A stretch of 64,000 nucleotides of DNA from Porodaedalea pini (taxonomy: Eukaryota; Basidiomycota; Agaricomycetes; Hymenochaetales; Hymenochaetaceae), in assembly GCA_002794775.1 (NCBI GenBank), contig NBAY01000037.1:248001-312000 (forward strand), given 5' to 3'. The position numbers and the translations under genes were made by a program. The notes under the pieces are model-generated. The model saw nothing but the letters and a program-made list of their open reading frames with translations. It made no database searches and was not told where the DNA came from. Positions 36,701-46,840 of the stretch are shown here, in pieces; the stretch's first letter is position 1, and each line of letters starts with the position of its first letter.

Positions 36701-37421
36701 AAACGTCGGCGTAGTCGTTGAGGTATGCGGGCCAGGACGCCTTGTCCATTCGCATCTCACTCACCCTCCTCATCTGTTCCACCACCTTCTTTACCTTGCC
36801 TAGGTCCTCCACCGGCTCCCTCTTGATCGCACATTCTTCTGGACAGCGGGTGAATTCGATCGAACCCGTTTTCCAGTCGACCTCCGGATTGTGACGTCGA
36901 AGCCAGTCGTACCCCAGAAAGATGTTTGATGACGCTAGGGACGTTACCGCGAGGACAATCCTCTCCTGGTGACGGCCGATCATGAGCTCGACGTCAACGT
37001 ACTCCTTGATCAATCCGGCCTCATTGTGCGTGCCATCGGCGTTGAGCACTGCGAGGGGTCGAATGTAGCGTTTCGTTTCCAACCCGTACCTCTCGACGAA
37101 CCTGATGTCGATGCAGGATCCCGTGCATCCCGAATCCACAAGGGCATGCACATCTACCTCTCTCACCTCACCCGCTATTTCATGCTCGACGGTCAGGAGA
37201 AGGTCCAGCTGGCGTCTGCCAGTTCCTCTCATGAACAGTTGCTCGTACTCTTCATCTTTGTTCACACCGGTGGGGACTTCGTAATTGGGAAAACCATCGA
37301 CGTTGTTTGCATCTATGTATTGTACAGACGGTTGGTTATATTTTAGCGAATCCGGATTCGAAGTCCCTTGTTCTTCTCGGTCAGTCGCCCCGATGGCTAC
37401 GCCTGACCACTCGCAAAACCC
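33771..37421 (-). CDS. pol: Element 1 pol polyprotein with one internal stop
   Basis: The frame is open from the frameshift site at 37421 to a TAA at 33771, apart from a TGA at 34449-34451. Related copies have CAA or CGA there. Domains in order (residues counted from the Met at 37265): aspartic protease with VDSGCTG (Asp44); reverse transcriptase with YLDD near 370; RNase H; integrase zinc site H-H-C-C (AGHPGA, GCDRCQ); integrase catalytic Asp-Asp-Glu (VDLIGE, IHDRGMQF, ERVNQELEQ); and a C-terminal chromodomain (LQYLVKWVGYNEPTW). All catalytic residues are intact. The TGA would remove the chromodomain and the integrase C-terminus. The reading frame is -1 relative to gag and overlaps its end. 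Confidence 0.93.
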
Positions 37422-38800
37422 TGCGAGTCGACGACCTCTTCGTCATTGTCTTCTTCCTCCACATAGTCCTCCACCGTCGACCTTCGAGTGTCCACGACTT
37501 CCTCGAATGCCGACTCCTTCATCGCGCCGAGCTCGTCAGCGATGAGGCGGCGCTTGCCCGGTGCCATCAGCTCCAACATACGCTGGATGATCGGCTTCGC
37601 CTGCAGACATTTGTCCTTAAAGTGTCCCAGTCCGCCGCAAATCCAGCACGCGCGCTTTCGTTGCGCCTCATTCATCGAGACGTCCATCGGTTGGCCGGCA
37701 CCTCCGAAAGTGACGCCCGTCGCATCACGCTTATCGGCGTGTGGGGCTGCTACCTGTCGGCGTGCAGGAGGCCCTTGTTGGGGCGTCGGACAGGGCGTGA
37801 ACAGCAATGTACGACCTCGTTGGATGGCGCGAATCTGCTGTTCACCCCAATCGATCTCAATGGCCTTCTTTTTCCATGTCTCATATGTTGTTGGCACGGG
37901 CGTCGACCTCAACACGCCGCGGACCACCTCGATGTTCATCGTGCATTGCAGGCGGTCACAAATGACGCTTTCGTCCTTCAGCTCCGCTGCCTTGATGATC
38001 ACGTTGAGGTCCTGGAAGAACTGGTCGGCGGAGAGGTCCTTCTGGACCTTGTCTCGGAACTTCTTCAGCGCCTTCTCCTTCCTGTTTGGATCATCGAAGG
38101 AGGCATCCAGTCATTCCTGGAACTTGGCCCAGTCGTCCGTAAAGCCCACGACGCCATTCGTTGTGAATTCCTGGACGTAGTTTTGCGCCCACGTCGACGC
38201 GTTGCCACCCTTGAGGTAAGAGAGGGTGACATAGATCTTGCTTGCCGACGAGGGATATCTCGTGGGGTTCACCGAGACGAAGAGTAGGACTTCGCGCTTG
38301 AAGTCGAGGTAGTCATCACCGCCAGCGAATTCGCGTGGCCGGGCGACGTCAATCGAGGGAGCTGGAGCTTGGGTTGCAGGGGCGTTCGTTGCTGCTCGGG
38401 TGAAGGCGGCAGCTACGATTGCTGCGATCTCTTGTTGCTGCCTTTGAGTGAAACCTTCAGCCATCGCTGGTACAGGCGTATGTGTCAGGCGCTCAGGGGG
38501 TGTCGGCGGTGACGAGTCTCTACGGGGTGTACGATAGCCTCCTGGTTCGCTTGGGAGGACGACCAACGATGTCGAGACTGTCGGTGATGATGGTGCACAG
38601 GGAGCTCGAGGCACCCAACGAGTTCGCTTGCCGGAAGACAGGTCAGTCGAGTACCAGGCGTGCCTAGTGTCACTCCACCAGAGATTATGAGTGACGTGGT
38701 TTCTGTCGTCCGCTACGTACGATTGGCGTTCCGCGTCGTAGCATGAAGAAGAGGGGAAAGCCCGTTGTTGTTCCTCGGTGAGATCTATCTTGACTACGTC
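37397..38800 (-). CDS. gag: Element 1 gag protein with one internal stop
   Basis: The frame runs to a TAG at 37397-37399 and is open except for a TGA at 38111-38113, where the Element 2 copy encodes Arg (FQERLDASF). It carries a retrotransposon gag domain (SIDVARPREFAGGDDYLDF) and a CCHC zinc knuckle (CWICGGLGHFKDKC), which packages element RNA. Similarity to the Element 2 and Element 4 copies begins near 38800 (KIDLTEEQQ), but no in-frame ATG lies that far upstream. The true N-terminus is therefore unresolved; the first in-frame Met is internal (PAMAEGF). Confidence 0.85.
37415..37421 (-). promoter_or_regulatory. Putative -1 ribosomal frameshift site GGGTTTT
   Basis: In the gag frame the bases read CAG GGT TTT GCG, which is an exact X XXY YYZ heptamer. 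Slipping back one base continues as GGG TTT TGC GAG, which is the pol frame. The gag stop codon is 22 bases downstream of the start of the heptamer. The same heptamer is kept in Element 2 at 42295-42301. Confidence 0.65.
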
Positions 38801-39176
38801 GGGGGGGGAACAGGTAGGGGCTGGTTGTCCAGATGTACATTACACTGATGAAGGACAGGTTCGTCGGCGAGTTTGATGACCAAACGGAAGGAGGCGGCCG
38901 AGATCACAATCGACAACGACGTCGACGACTGTACACGGTGTGTTACCCACGTCCAGGTCAGATGGTTCCTCCACCAGAGGGAGAAGCGAAGAGCCAGGGT
39001 CGGGAAATGTCGGGTGTAGGTTTACGTAATACACGAACGTCCGAAAACGTCCGGGCAGGGTTGAGGGTTGTCGTTCAGGGAGTTTACACGTCAAATCCGT
39101 TGAGGGGAGTGCTCCTCTAGACTGAGTGAAGGCGAGTCGACAGCGACGACGTACGCTGGGGATGAGCCTGGGTGGG

Positions 39177-39187
39177 GTTCTGCTTTT
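39177..39187 (-). other. Element 1 primer-binding site, self-complementary to its own LTR
   Basis: AAAAGCAGAAC lies one base inside the 5' LTR. It is the exact reverse complement of GTTCTGCTTTT in the LTR (39395-39385, minus strand), which sits 33 bases downstream of a TATA box, about where transcription should begin. This is the arrangement of Tf1-type self-primed retrotransposons rather than tRNA priming. Confidence 0.75.
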
Positions 39188-39188
39188 A

Positions 39189-39602
39189 TGTTAGGCGGGA
39201 GTCTGGGAGACGACTCGGACTGGGCAGGCCTCGGCTTGCTGTTGTCTGGGACGTGCTATACTCGAGCGGGGACTCGGGACACGCTGTACTCAGACTAGAT
39301 CGTCGCAGAGGTAAGAGGATTAATACAAGTCTAAACTAATACAAGGGGGACGAGTCTCACCTAGATCGTCGCGGAGGTAAGAGGAAAAGCAGAACAAGGA
39401 GTTCATGCGATTCCTGAGACCTTATATAGCGACGACCGTGAGACTATATTACCTAACATTACATAACGAGTGGGAATGGAACGAATGAAGGCAGTGTGGG
39501 AATGATTGTGTAAGATGGGTAAATATAATGAAAAGGATGAATATAATAAAGGAAATGGTAAAAGGGAAAATAAAGGAAAAGGTGAAAGTTCAGGTTCTAA
39601 CA
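39189..39602 (-). repeat. Element 1 5' LTR (subfamily A) with promoter
   Basis: 414 bp, bounded by TGTTAG and CTAACA. On the minus strand a TATATAAG box (39428-39421) lies 33 bases upstream of GTTCTGCTTTT, the presumed transcript start. The flanking duplication CAATG follows at 39603-39607. Confidence 0.93.
39421..39428 (-). promoter_or_regulatory. TATA box of Element 1 LTR promoter
   Basis: TATATAAG in the 5' LTR, placed 33 bases before the self-priming sequence. Element 2 keeps the same box at the same distance (40285-40291). Confidence 0.65.
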
Positions 39603-39823
39603 CAATGAACTCTTCTTGATGCTTGTAAATATATGTAAGAGCCTACAGGAGACAAGCTCAGTGAATTATGGAAGGAATTTTTTAGAAGTTAGAAAGTTGA
39701 CCTTGGATCCTTTGAGATTTTTGCCATTAGGGTCCTTCCAAATGGGGTAAATGCAGTGCTCAGGGACTGTGATAGTGATGTGACTTAGTTGGTTGAGTTT
39801 ATACTTTCCCTACCTTATCATGC

Positions 39824-39855
39824 CTGGGAGTGCCCAATCTGCTGGGCACTCCCAG
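39824..39855. repeat. Perfect short hairpin
   Basis: CTGGGAGTGCCCA, a 6-base loop, then TGGGCACTCCCAG: a 13-bp perfect stem just outside the TA-flanked element. The next 70 bases repeat related words (GGGCCTGCCC, GGGCAGGCCTG on the other strand), so this may be a fragment of another small inverted-repeat element. Confidence 0.6.
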
Positions 39856-40085
39856 TTGGGCCTGCCCAAAATTTCTGGGTATGCCCAGACAGGCCTGCCC
39901 AATTGTATCACTGTCACTGACTGTCTAGGGGACTTTGAGGCACACTGAATTTCACTTTTTGCCATACACTCTAGGACCACTATAAATGCTGTATTTTATT
40001 GTTTTTGACTCTACAATTTACAGCCATTTTCATAAGTCCTGCGACACATGCATGTCACGTGAAGTGAGCCACGTCAGAGCCAAAG

Positions 40086-40526
40086 TGTCAGGACTCGAAC
40101 TTTTCCTTTCTTTTTTATTTTCCTTCTATCATTTCTTTTCGTTTAATTGCTCCTTCTCATTATAATTAATCATCTTTTCAATCATTTCCCACACTCCTTT
40201 CACATGACCTTCATTCATTCCATTCCGCTCCCTTTTATGTAATCTTAGACAAAAGGGCAACTGGTTCTCATGAGGTGATCACTGTATATAAGGAAGAGGA
40301 ATCGCATCTGAACACCTGTTCTGCTTTTCCTCTTACCTCCGTGACGACCTAGGTGAGACCGCGTCCCCCTCCTGTAGTAGAGTACATTGTATTAATCCTC
40401 TTACCTCTGTGATGACCTAGTCTGAGTACAGCGTGTCCCAAGTCCCCGCTCGAGTATAGCATGTCCCAGATGACAGTCAGCCGAGGCCTGCCCAGTCCAA
40501 GTTGTCTCCTGGACTCCCGCCTAACA
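40086..40526 (+). repeat. Element 2 5' LTR (subfamily B)
   Basis: 441 bp from TGTCAG to CTAACA. It contains TATATAA at 40285-40291 and GTTCTGCTTTT at 40318-40328, exactly 33 bases apart, followed by the GGTAAGAGG-type motif shared with subfamily A on the opposite strand. Confidence 0.92.
40285..40291 (+). promoter_or_regulatory. TATA box of Element 2 LTR promoter
   Basis: TATATAA in the 5' LTR, 33 bases upstream of the presumed transcript start at 40318. Confidence 0.6.
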
Positions 40527-40527
40527 T

Positions 40528-40538
40528 AAAAGCAGAAC
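40528..40538 (+). other. Element 2 primer-binding site, self-complementary
   Basis: AAAAGCAGAAC one base after the 5' LTR, the exact reverse complement of GTTCTGCTTTT at 40318-40328, as in Element 1. Confidence 0.75.
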
Positions 40539-40915
40539 CGCACCTGGGCTCATCCCCAGCGTACATCGTCGCTGTCGACTCACCTTCACTCAGTCTAGAG
40601 GAGCGCTCCCCTTGACGGACTTGAAGTGCAAACCCCCTAAACAACAAACCTCAACCCTGCCTGGACGTTTTTGGACGTTCATGTATTACATAAACTTCGC
40701 AACCGACTTTTCCCGACCCTGGCTCTCCGCATTTCCCTTTGGTGGAGGAGCCACTTAACCTGGATGTGGGTGACATTACGTGTTCAGTCGTCAATATCGT
40801 TGTCGATTGTTATCTCTGCCGCGTCCTTCCGCCTTATCATCAACCTCACCGACGAACCCGTTCAACGTTGGCGTAACCCCAGATCGAATGCACAACCGAT
40901 CCTTGTCCCTCCACC

Positions 40916-42319
40916 ATTGTCAAGATAGATCTCACCAACAAACAACAATGGGCTCTCCCTGCATCAGCATGTTGGGATCCAAACCAACCAGGCTACATCA
41001 CAACCAATAATAGTGGCATAGTATATGACATCTGGTGGAGTGAAATCCAGCATAGCTGGTATTCGACGAATGAAGAAGGAAGGAGAGCTAGGTGGCCCCC
41101 AGCCGTCCCGTTGTCACCTGCACCGTCAACGTCTACTGTCAACCTACCACTGACTCCAGGACCCTACCACGAGACTCGTAGAGATCTTTCACTGCCAACC
41201 CCTCCTGAACCTTCAATGCCCACGCCTGAACCCGCAATGTCAGCAGGAGGTTTCAGTCAGCAGCAGATGGAGCAGATCGCGGCCATCATCACAAATGCCT
41301 TCACCCATCAGGCAAACAACACCCCGGCACCAGTCGCAGCAGCTAACCCCCCGACCCCCAGCATCGACGTCGCCCGGCCACGTGAATTCACTGGTGGCGA
41401 CGACTATCTAGACTTCAAACGCGAGGTCCTCCTTTTCGTCTCCGCAAACCCAAGCCGATACCCCACATCGGAGAGTAAGATCTACATTGCTCTCTCCTAT
41501 TTGAAGGGTGGTAATGTGGCGACATGGGCGCAGAACTACATGGAGGAATCAACAATGGCTGGCATCGTGACCTTCACCGACAGTTGGATGAGGTTCCAAG
41601 AGCGCCTAGATGCCTCATTCGACAATCCGAACCAGAAGGAAAAGGCATGGGCGAAATTCCGAACCAAGGTTCAGAAGGACCTCACCGCCGATGAGTTCTT
41701 TCAGGATCTCAACGTCGTCATCACGAGAGTGGGACTAACAGATGACAGCATCATCTGCGACCGTCTGAAGAGGGCGATGAACATCGAGGTGGTACGAGGG
41801 GTGCTAAGGTCGACGCCAGTCCCGACAACATATGACAACTGGAAGAAGAAAGCAATCGAGATCGACCGGGGCGAGCAACAGATCCGCGCCATCCAATGAG
41901 GTCGCACATTCCCACCCCCACCATGCCCGCAGCAGCAGCATGCACCCCTGGCTTGTCGCCAGGTAGCAGCCCCCCACACCGACAAATGCGATGCAACCAG
42001 CATTACCTTTGGAGGCGCCGGCCAGCCAATGGACGTCTCGATGAATGAGGTGCAACACTGACGTGTGTGCTGGATCTGCGGCCAGCTGGGTCACTTCAAG
42101 GATGCGTGCCCACAAGGAAAGACAATTGTGCAGCGTATGCTGCAGATGATGGCGCCTGGCGAACATCGCCTCCTCGCTGATGAGCTAGGTGCGATGAAGG
42201 AATCGGCATTCAAGGAAGTCATAGACACTCGAAGGTCGACAGTGGAGGACTACATGGAGGAGGAGGGAGATGACGAAGAGGTCGTCAACTCGCAGGGTTT
42301 TGCGAGTGGTCAGGCGTAG
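40916..42319 (+). pseudogene. gag: Element 2 gag, two nonsense codons
   Basis: Similarity to Element 1 gag starts at IVKIDLTNKQQ near 40916 and ends at the natural TAG (42317-42319). Stops at 41897-41899 (an Arg CGA in Element 1, after RAIQ) and 42059-42061 (beside the zinc knuckle) break the frame. The knuckle CWICGQLGHFKDAC keeps C-C-H-C. A Trp-rich N-terminal segment (CWDPNQPGYI, then YDIWWSEIQHSWYST) is shared with Elements 1 and 4. Confidence 0.85.
42295..42301 (+). promoter_or_regulatory. Putative -1 frameshift heptamer GGGTTTT in Element 2
   Basis: Same position and phase as in Element 1: gag reads CAG GGT TTT, and the -1 frame leads straight into pol. The Element 4 relic reads GGATTTT at the same place, so it has lost one G. 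Confidence 0.6.
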
Positions 42320-45300
42320 CCATCGGGGTGACTGGCCGAGTAGAACAAGGAACTTCGAATCTGGACTTGCTAAAATATAACCAACCGTCTGTACAATACA
42401 TAGATGCAAACAACGTTGATGGTTCTCCCGATTATGAAGTCCCCACCAGTGTGAATAAGGAAGGCAAGTACAAGCAGCTGTTCATGAGGGGAACTGGCAG
42501 ACGCCAGCTGGACCTCCTCCTGAACGTCGGACATAGCATGGAGGGTGAGACAAGGGAGGTAGATGTGCATGCACTCGTGGATTTGGGGTGTACGGGATTG
42601 TGCATTGATGTAAGGTTCGTCAAACGCTATGGGTTGGAAACCAAACGCTACATCAGACCCCTTGCGGTGCTCAATGCAGATGGCACACACAACGAGGCCG
42701 GTTTGATCGAGAAGTACATTGACATCGAGCTAATGATTGGACATCACAAGGAAAGGATCATCCTTGCAGTAACATCCCTGGCATCGTCAAACATCTTCCT
42801 GGGCTATGACTGGCTTCGACACCACAACCCAGAGGTCGACTGGAAGATGGGTTCAATTGAATTCACCCATTTCCCAGAGGAGTGTGCAATCGAGAAGGAG
42901 GCTGTGGAGGAGATGAGGAGGGTGAGAGAGGTGCGAATGGACAAGACGTCCTGGCCTGCATACCTCAACGACTTTGCTGACATCTTCAGTGAAAAAGGCT
43001 TCGAAAAACTGCCGGAACATAGACCCTGGGATCACGTCATTGACTTAAAACCTGACTTTAAGCCTAGCGACTGCAAGATCTACCCATTGACACTGATGGA
43101 ACAGGAGTCGCTGAAGGATTTCCTTGAGGAAAACTTGAAGTCAGGTCGCATACGAAAGTCGATTTCGCCAATGGCATCACCCTTCTTTTTCATCAAGAAG
43201 GCCGACAAGTCTCTATGCCCGATTCAGGATTACCAGAAGCTCAACGAAGGAACAATTAAGAACAAGTACCCTCTCCCCCTCATCGACAAACTTGTCAACA
43301 AGGTCAAGAAGGCGAAGTTCATCACCAAGCTTGACCTTCACTGGGGATATTACAACATCCGGATCTGTGAAGGTGATGAATGGAAGGCAGTGTTCCGCAC
43401 GAACATGGGTCTCTTCAAACCAACAGTCATGTTCTTTGGTCTTTGCAACGCACCGGCAACGTTTCAAGCTTTTGTCAACCACATCTTCAAGGGACTGATC
43501 TATGATAACTTGATCATTGTCTACCTCAACGACATACTGATCCTCTCACAAACTCTAGAGGAACATATCGAAACCTCAAGGCGCATCCTTCAGATCTTGC
43601 GAGAGAATGGTCTATACCTGAAACTGGAGAAATGCGAATTCGATGCCAAGGTTGTGAAATACCTCAGCCACATTGTTGGCAATGGTAAGATCAGGGCTGA
43701 CCCGGCGAAGATGGAAGCAATCGCAGACTGGCCAGTCCCGCGAAACCTCAAGCAGCTGCAACAATTCCTTGGCATGGGCAACTGGCTGCAATGGTTCATC
43801 AAGGACTACAGCAAGGTGGTCCATCTGCTAACGTCGCTGACAGGCAAGAAGGACTGGGTATGGGAGACCAAACAGCAAGAAGTGTTCAAGGAGTTGAGAT
43901 GACGTCTCTGCTCACCTCCAGTCCTGGCCATCGTGAACGATGAGGGCCCTTTCCACATCGAGGCGGACTCATCAAACTTTGCACTTGGAGGTGTGTTGTT
44001 GCAGAAGCAGGAAGGCAAGTGGAGGGTAGTCGCCTACAGGTCTGAAGCGCTCCTGCCAGCAGAACGAAACTACGAGATCTATGACAAGGAGATGCTCGCG
44101 ATCGTTTCGGCACTCAAAGAGTGGAGACAGTACCTTCTCGGTGCCCGTCACCCTATCGAGATCTGGTCTGATCATGCCAACCTCACCTACTTCAGGTCGG
44201 CACAAAAGCTGAGCTATTGACAAGCTCGCTGGCAGACAGAGCTTGAGGAATTTGACTTCCACCTTGAGCACAAGTTGGGGAAGACGATGGGCAAGGCGGA
44301 CTTACTGTTGCGTAAGACCGGCTACGATGAGGGGAAGGATGATAACGATGGTGTCGTGTTCATCAAGGAGAAGTGGTTGAATCGTGGAGTGGTGAGGACG
44401 TCGTGTGATGAGGTGTTGGAATGAGTGGGTGAAGCACAGAGGGCGCAGAATGAGTCGGAGAGGCTGACAGGAATGACAGAGGTTGACGGTTTGTGGCAGA
44501 TGAAGGGCAAGGTATACATCCTGTCGACGATAAAGGAGTCGGTGTTGCAGGAGTGTCATGACTCAGTACTGGCTGGGCATCCAGGAGCATCAAAGACGGT
44601 GGAACTTGTCCGTCGAGATTTCTGGTGGGCATCAATGTTCTCCGACGTCCGAGCATATGTCCGAGGGTGTGATCGCTGTCAACAAACAAAGGCTCTGAGG
44701 GCATCAAGGTCAAGGCCACTCCACCCGAATGCAGTCCCTGAGGGACCTTGGGAAATTGTTATGGTCAAGCTCATTGGAGAGCTCCCAGACTCGAAGGGAC
44801 ACAACGCGATCTGTGTCTTTGTAGATAGATTCTCGAAACAGATGCACATGATCCCGACGATGACGAAACTGTCAGCAGAAGGCATGGCTCAGTTGTACCG
44901 CTGTAGAGCCGTGCCGATCGTCCCATCACCACCGATCACTCCAGAAGCATTCAAGAACTGGTTCCAACGCGTACCGATCAGTACCAGACTCAACCCGATC
45001 GGTCCGGTCTCGAATCAGAACCTCGCGATCGCGTCATCAGCACGTTCCGACACCTCCGAAAGCATACCGGAACGTACCGGAGATCTTATCTTGACAATTA
45101 GGGATGCGGTCACATGGAGCATACAGCCAAGATGTGTACCGGACTGCTGTCCGACGACGGGAGCCACATACCGATTGGACGATCTGAGTTCCGGTGGAGC
45201 ACCGGTGTGATCGGACGTTTTCCTCATTATGATTTATGTTTTTCCTATGTTCTTCTGATTTCTATGCACTCTATGTGCGCCTCTATGACCTATGACTTTT

Positions 45301-46811
45301 CCTTTCGACTTCTCTATGTTTTGACTGATATGCACAGTATGCCCGTATGGAAATTATTAACTGTAGATAGATCTTTGGACTTAGTATAAATATGCACCCC
45401 ATGTTGTAGGTAGAGGAGAAGTGAGCTCTACTGCAGAGTCTCCCTCAGATAGGGTAACTTGAGTGTGATCCGTCTTAGTTCTCATAATCTTGTAGTCACT
45501 CTGTCTTTGTCTTAGCATCTCGTCTCTCGAAACCATCTCTCGTCTCATACTTCGTAACTCGAACCTCGTCACTCGTCGTGATCACATCGTACCGGTGTTG
45601 ATTACCTGCGCGTACCGACTCCGTACCGGTCAAACCACAGACGCGACAGGAGTTCCCGACCTTTGTTCTCAATATTGACACGTACCGGCGCGTACCGAAG
45701 CATACCGACGCGTACCGGTACGTCGAGTGATCTCACCGCAGTCTACCCCTAACCTCCCAGAACAACGTGATCATGTCCCCAAAAGGACCGTTGATCCCAG
45801 ACACCCCTAAGTCAGGATCTACACCGCAACCACGTCTTCCGCCTCCATGGCCTACCAAAGAAGATCATCCATGACCGTGGCACGCAGTTCGACGTGTCGA
45901 TGATGAAGGAACTATACAAACTCCTGCACATCGAAGGCAACCCATCGATGGCATATCACCTGCAAACAGATGGTCAGACGGAACGTGTTAACCAAGAGCT
46001 CGAACAGTACCCTAGGCTCTTCGTTAACCATCGGCAATCGGACTGGAAGGACTGGCTCCCTCTCGCAGAGTTCACATACAACAACCGCAAACACTCAGTG
46101 ACAAAGATGTCTCCCTTCTATGCAAATACAGGACATCATCCTCTGAGCTTTGACATGACACAAACTTCATCCACTAACATGTCGGCAGAAGAATTTGCAA
46201 AACACATCAAGGAGACTCATCGCATTGCAAAGGACAACCTGGTCAAGGCAGCTGATGACATGAAGCGCTACCATGACTGGACAGTGGGGGTATTGGTGGA
46301 GTACCAGACTGGCAACAAGGTCTTCCTGGATGGTCAGAACATCAGCACGGACGCGCCGACAAAGAAGCTAGCAGACAAGTGGTACAGACCCTTCGAAATC
46401 ATCGACAAGGTGGGCGCGAGCGCGTACAAGCTCAAACTCCCCAAGCGGTGGAAGAAAGTCCACCCTGTCTTCAACGAAGCCCTGTTGAAACCCGCTGTCG
46501 AACCATCCTTCGAAAGCCAGAAACAACCTCCACCGCCACCGCCCAACATTGTTGACAACGAGGAGGAATACGAGGTTCAGGAGGTTATCAACTCACGTCT
46601 GCACCAAGGAAAGCTACAGTACCTCATCAAGTGGGTCGGATACAACGAACCGACTTGGCAACCTGAGACGGACTTCGGTGAGAATGCAAAGGAGGCGATC
46701 GCGGAGTTCTATCAGAAACACCCTGGCGCTCCTCGAAAACTCAACATTCCTCGCCAACGACTCTGTCCACTCTTCATCAACACCAAGCCAGACGACCACG
46801 ATCTTGGTTAG
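42302..46811 (+). pseudogene. pol: Element 2 pol, inactivated and interrupted
   Basis: Protease, reverse transcriptase, RNase H, integrase and chromodomain all remain recognisable in order. Damage: the protease motif is DLGCTG instead of DSGCTG; the reverse transcriptase motif is YLND instead of YLDD; stops occur at 43900-43902, 44218-44220 and 44422-44424, where Element 1 has Arg; and a terminal TAG at 46809 replaces a Trp codon. A solo LTR (44902-45823) splits the integrase between AEGMAQLYR and the downstream IHDRGTQF motif. Confidence 0.88.
44902..45823 (+). repeat. Solo LTR of a different retrotransposon family, copy 1 (922 bp)
   Basis: Bounded by TGTAGA and TCTACA, with the 4-bp duplication CCGC on both sides (44898-44901 and 45824-45827). 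Removing it restores the integrase frame region. A TATA-like GTATAAATATGCACCCC lies near 45385-45400. The sequence is dotted with TACCG words, many as GTACCG. A second copy lies inverted at 50251-51184. Confidence 0.75.
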
Positions 46812-46840
46812 TCGGGATGCCCAACCTTGAGGGGGGGTAA

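Larger units (their letters stand above)
33357..39602 (-). mobile_element. Element 1: nearly intact Ty3/gypsy chromovirus, 6,246 bp
   Basis: Two 414-bp LTRs (33357-33770 and 39189-39602) bound an internal region reading on the minus strand: primer-binding site, leader, gag, pol (protease, reverse transcriptase, RNase H, integrase, chromodomain), polypurine tract. Both outer flanks carry the 5-bp duplication CAATG (33352-33356 and 39603-39607), so this is one clean insertion. The LTRs differ by about five transitions, indicating a fairly recent event. Only two nonsense codons (38111-38113 in gag, 34449-34451 in pol) spoil the frames. The C-terminal chromodomain places it among chromoviruses, which target histone-marked chromatin. 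Confidence 0.95.
32971..39815. mobile_element. Terminal-inverted-repeat DNA element with TA target duplication, split by Element 1
   Basis: A 28-bp inverted repeat lies at 32971-32998 and 39788-39815, with 26 of 28 positions matching; the ends begin AGATAGGGAAAGTATAAAC and AGGTAGGGAAAGTATAAAC. Each outer end is next to TA (32969-32970 and 39816-39817), the target duplication of the Tc1/mariner group. When Element 1 and its CAATG duplicate are removed the element is about 594 bp, with no transposase frame, so it would be a non-autonomous MITE-like element. The class is inferred from ends only. Confidence 0.55.
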
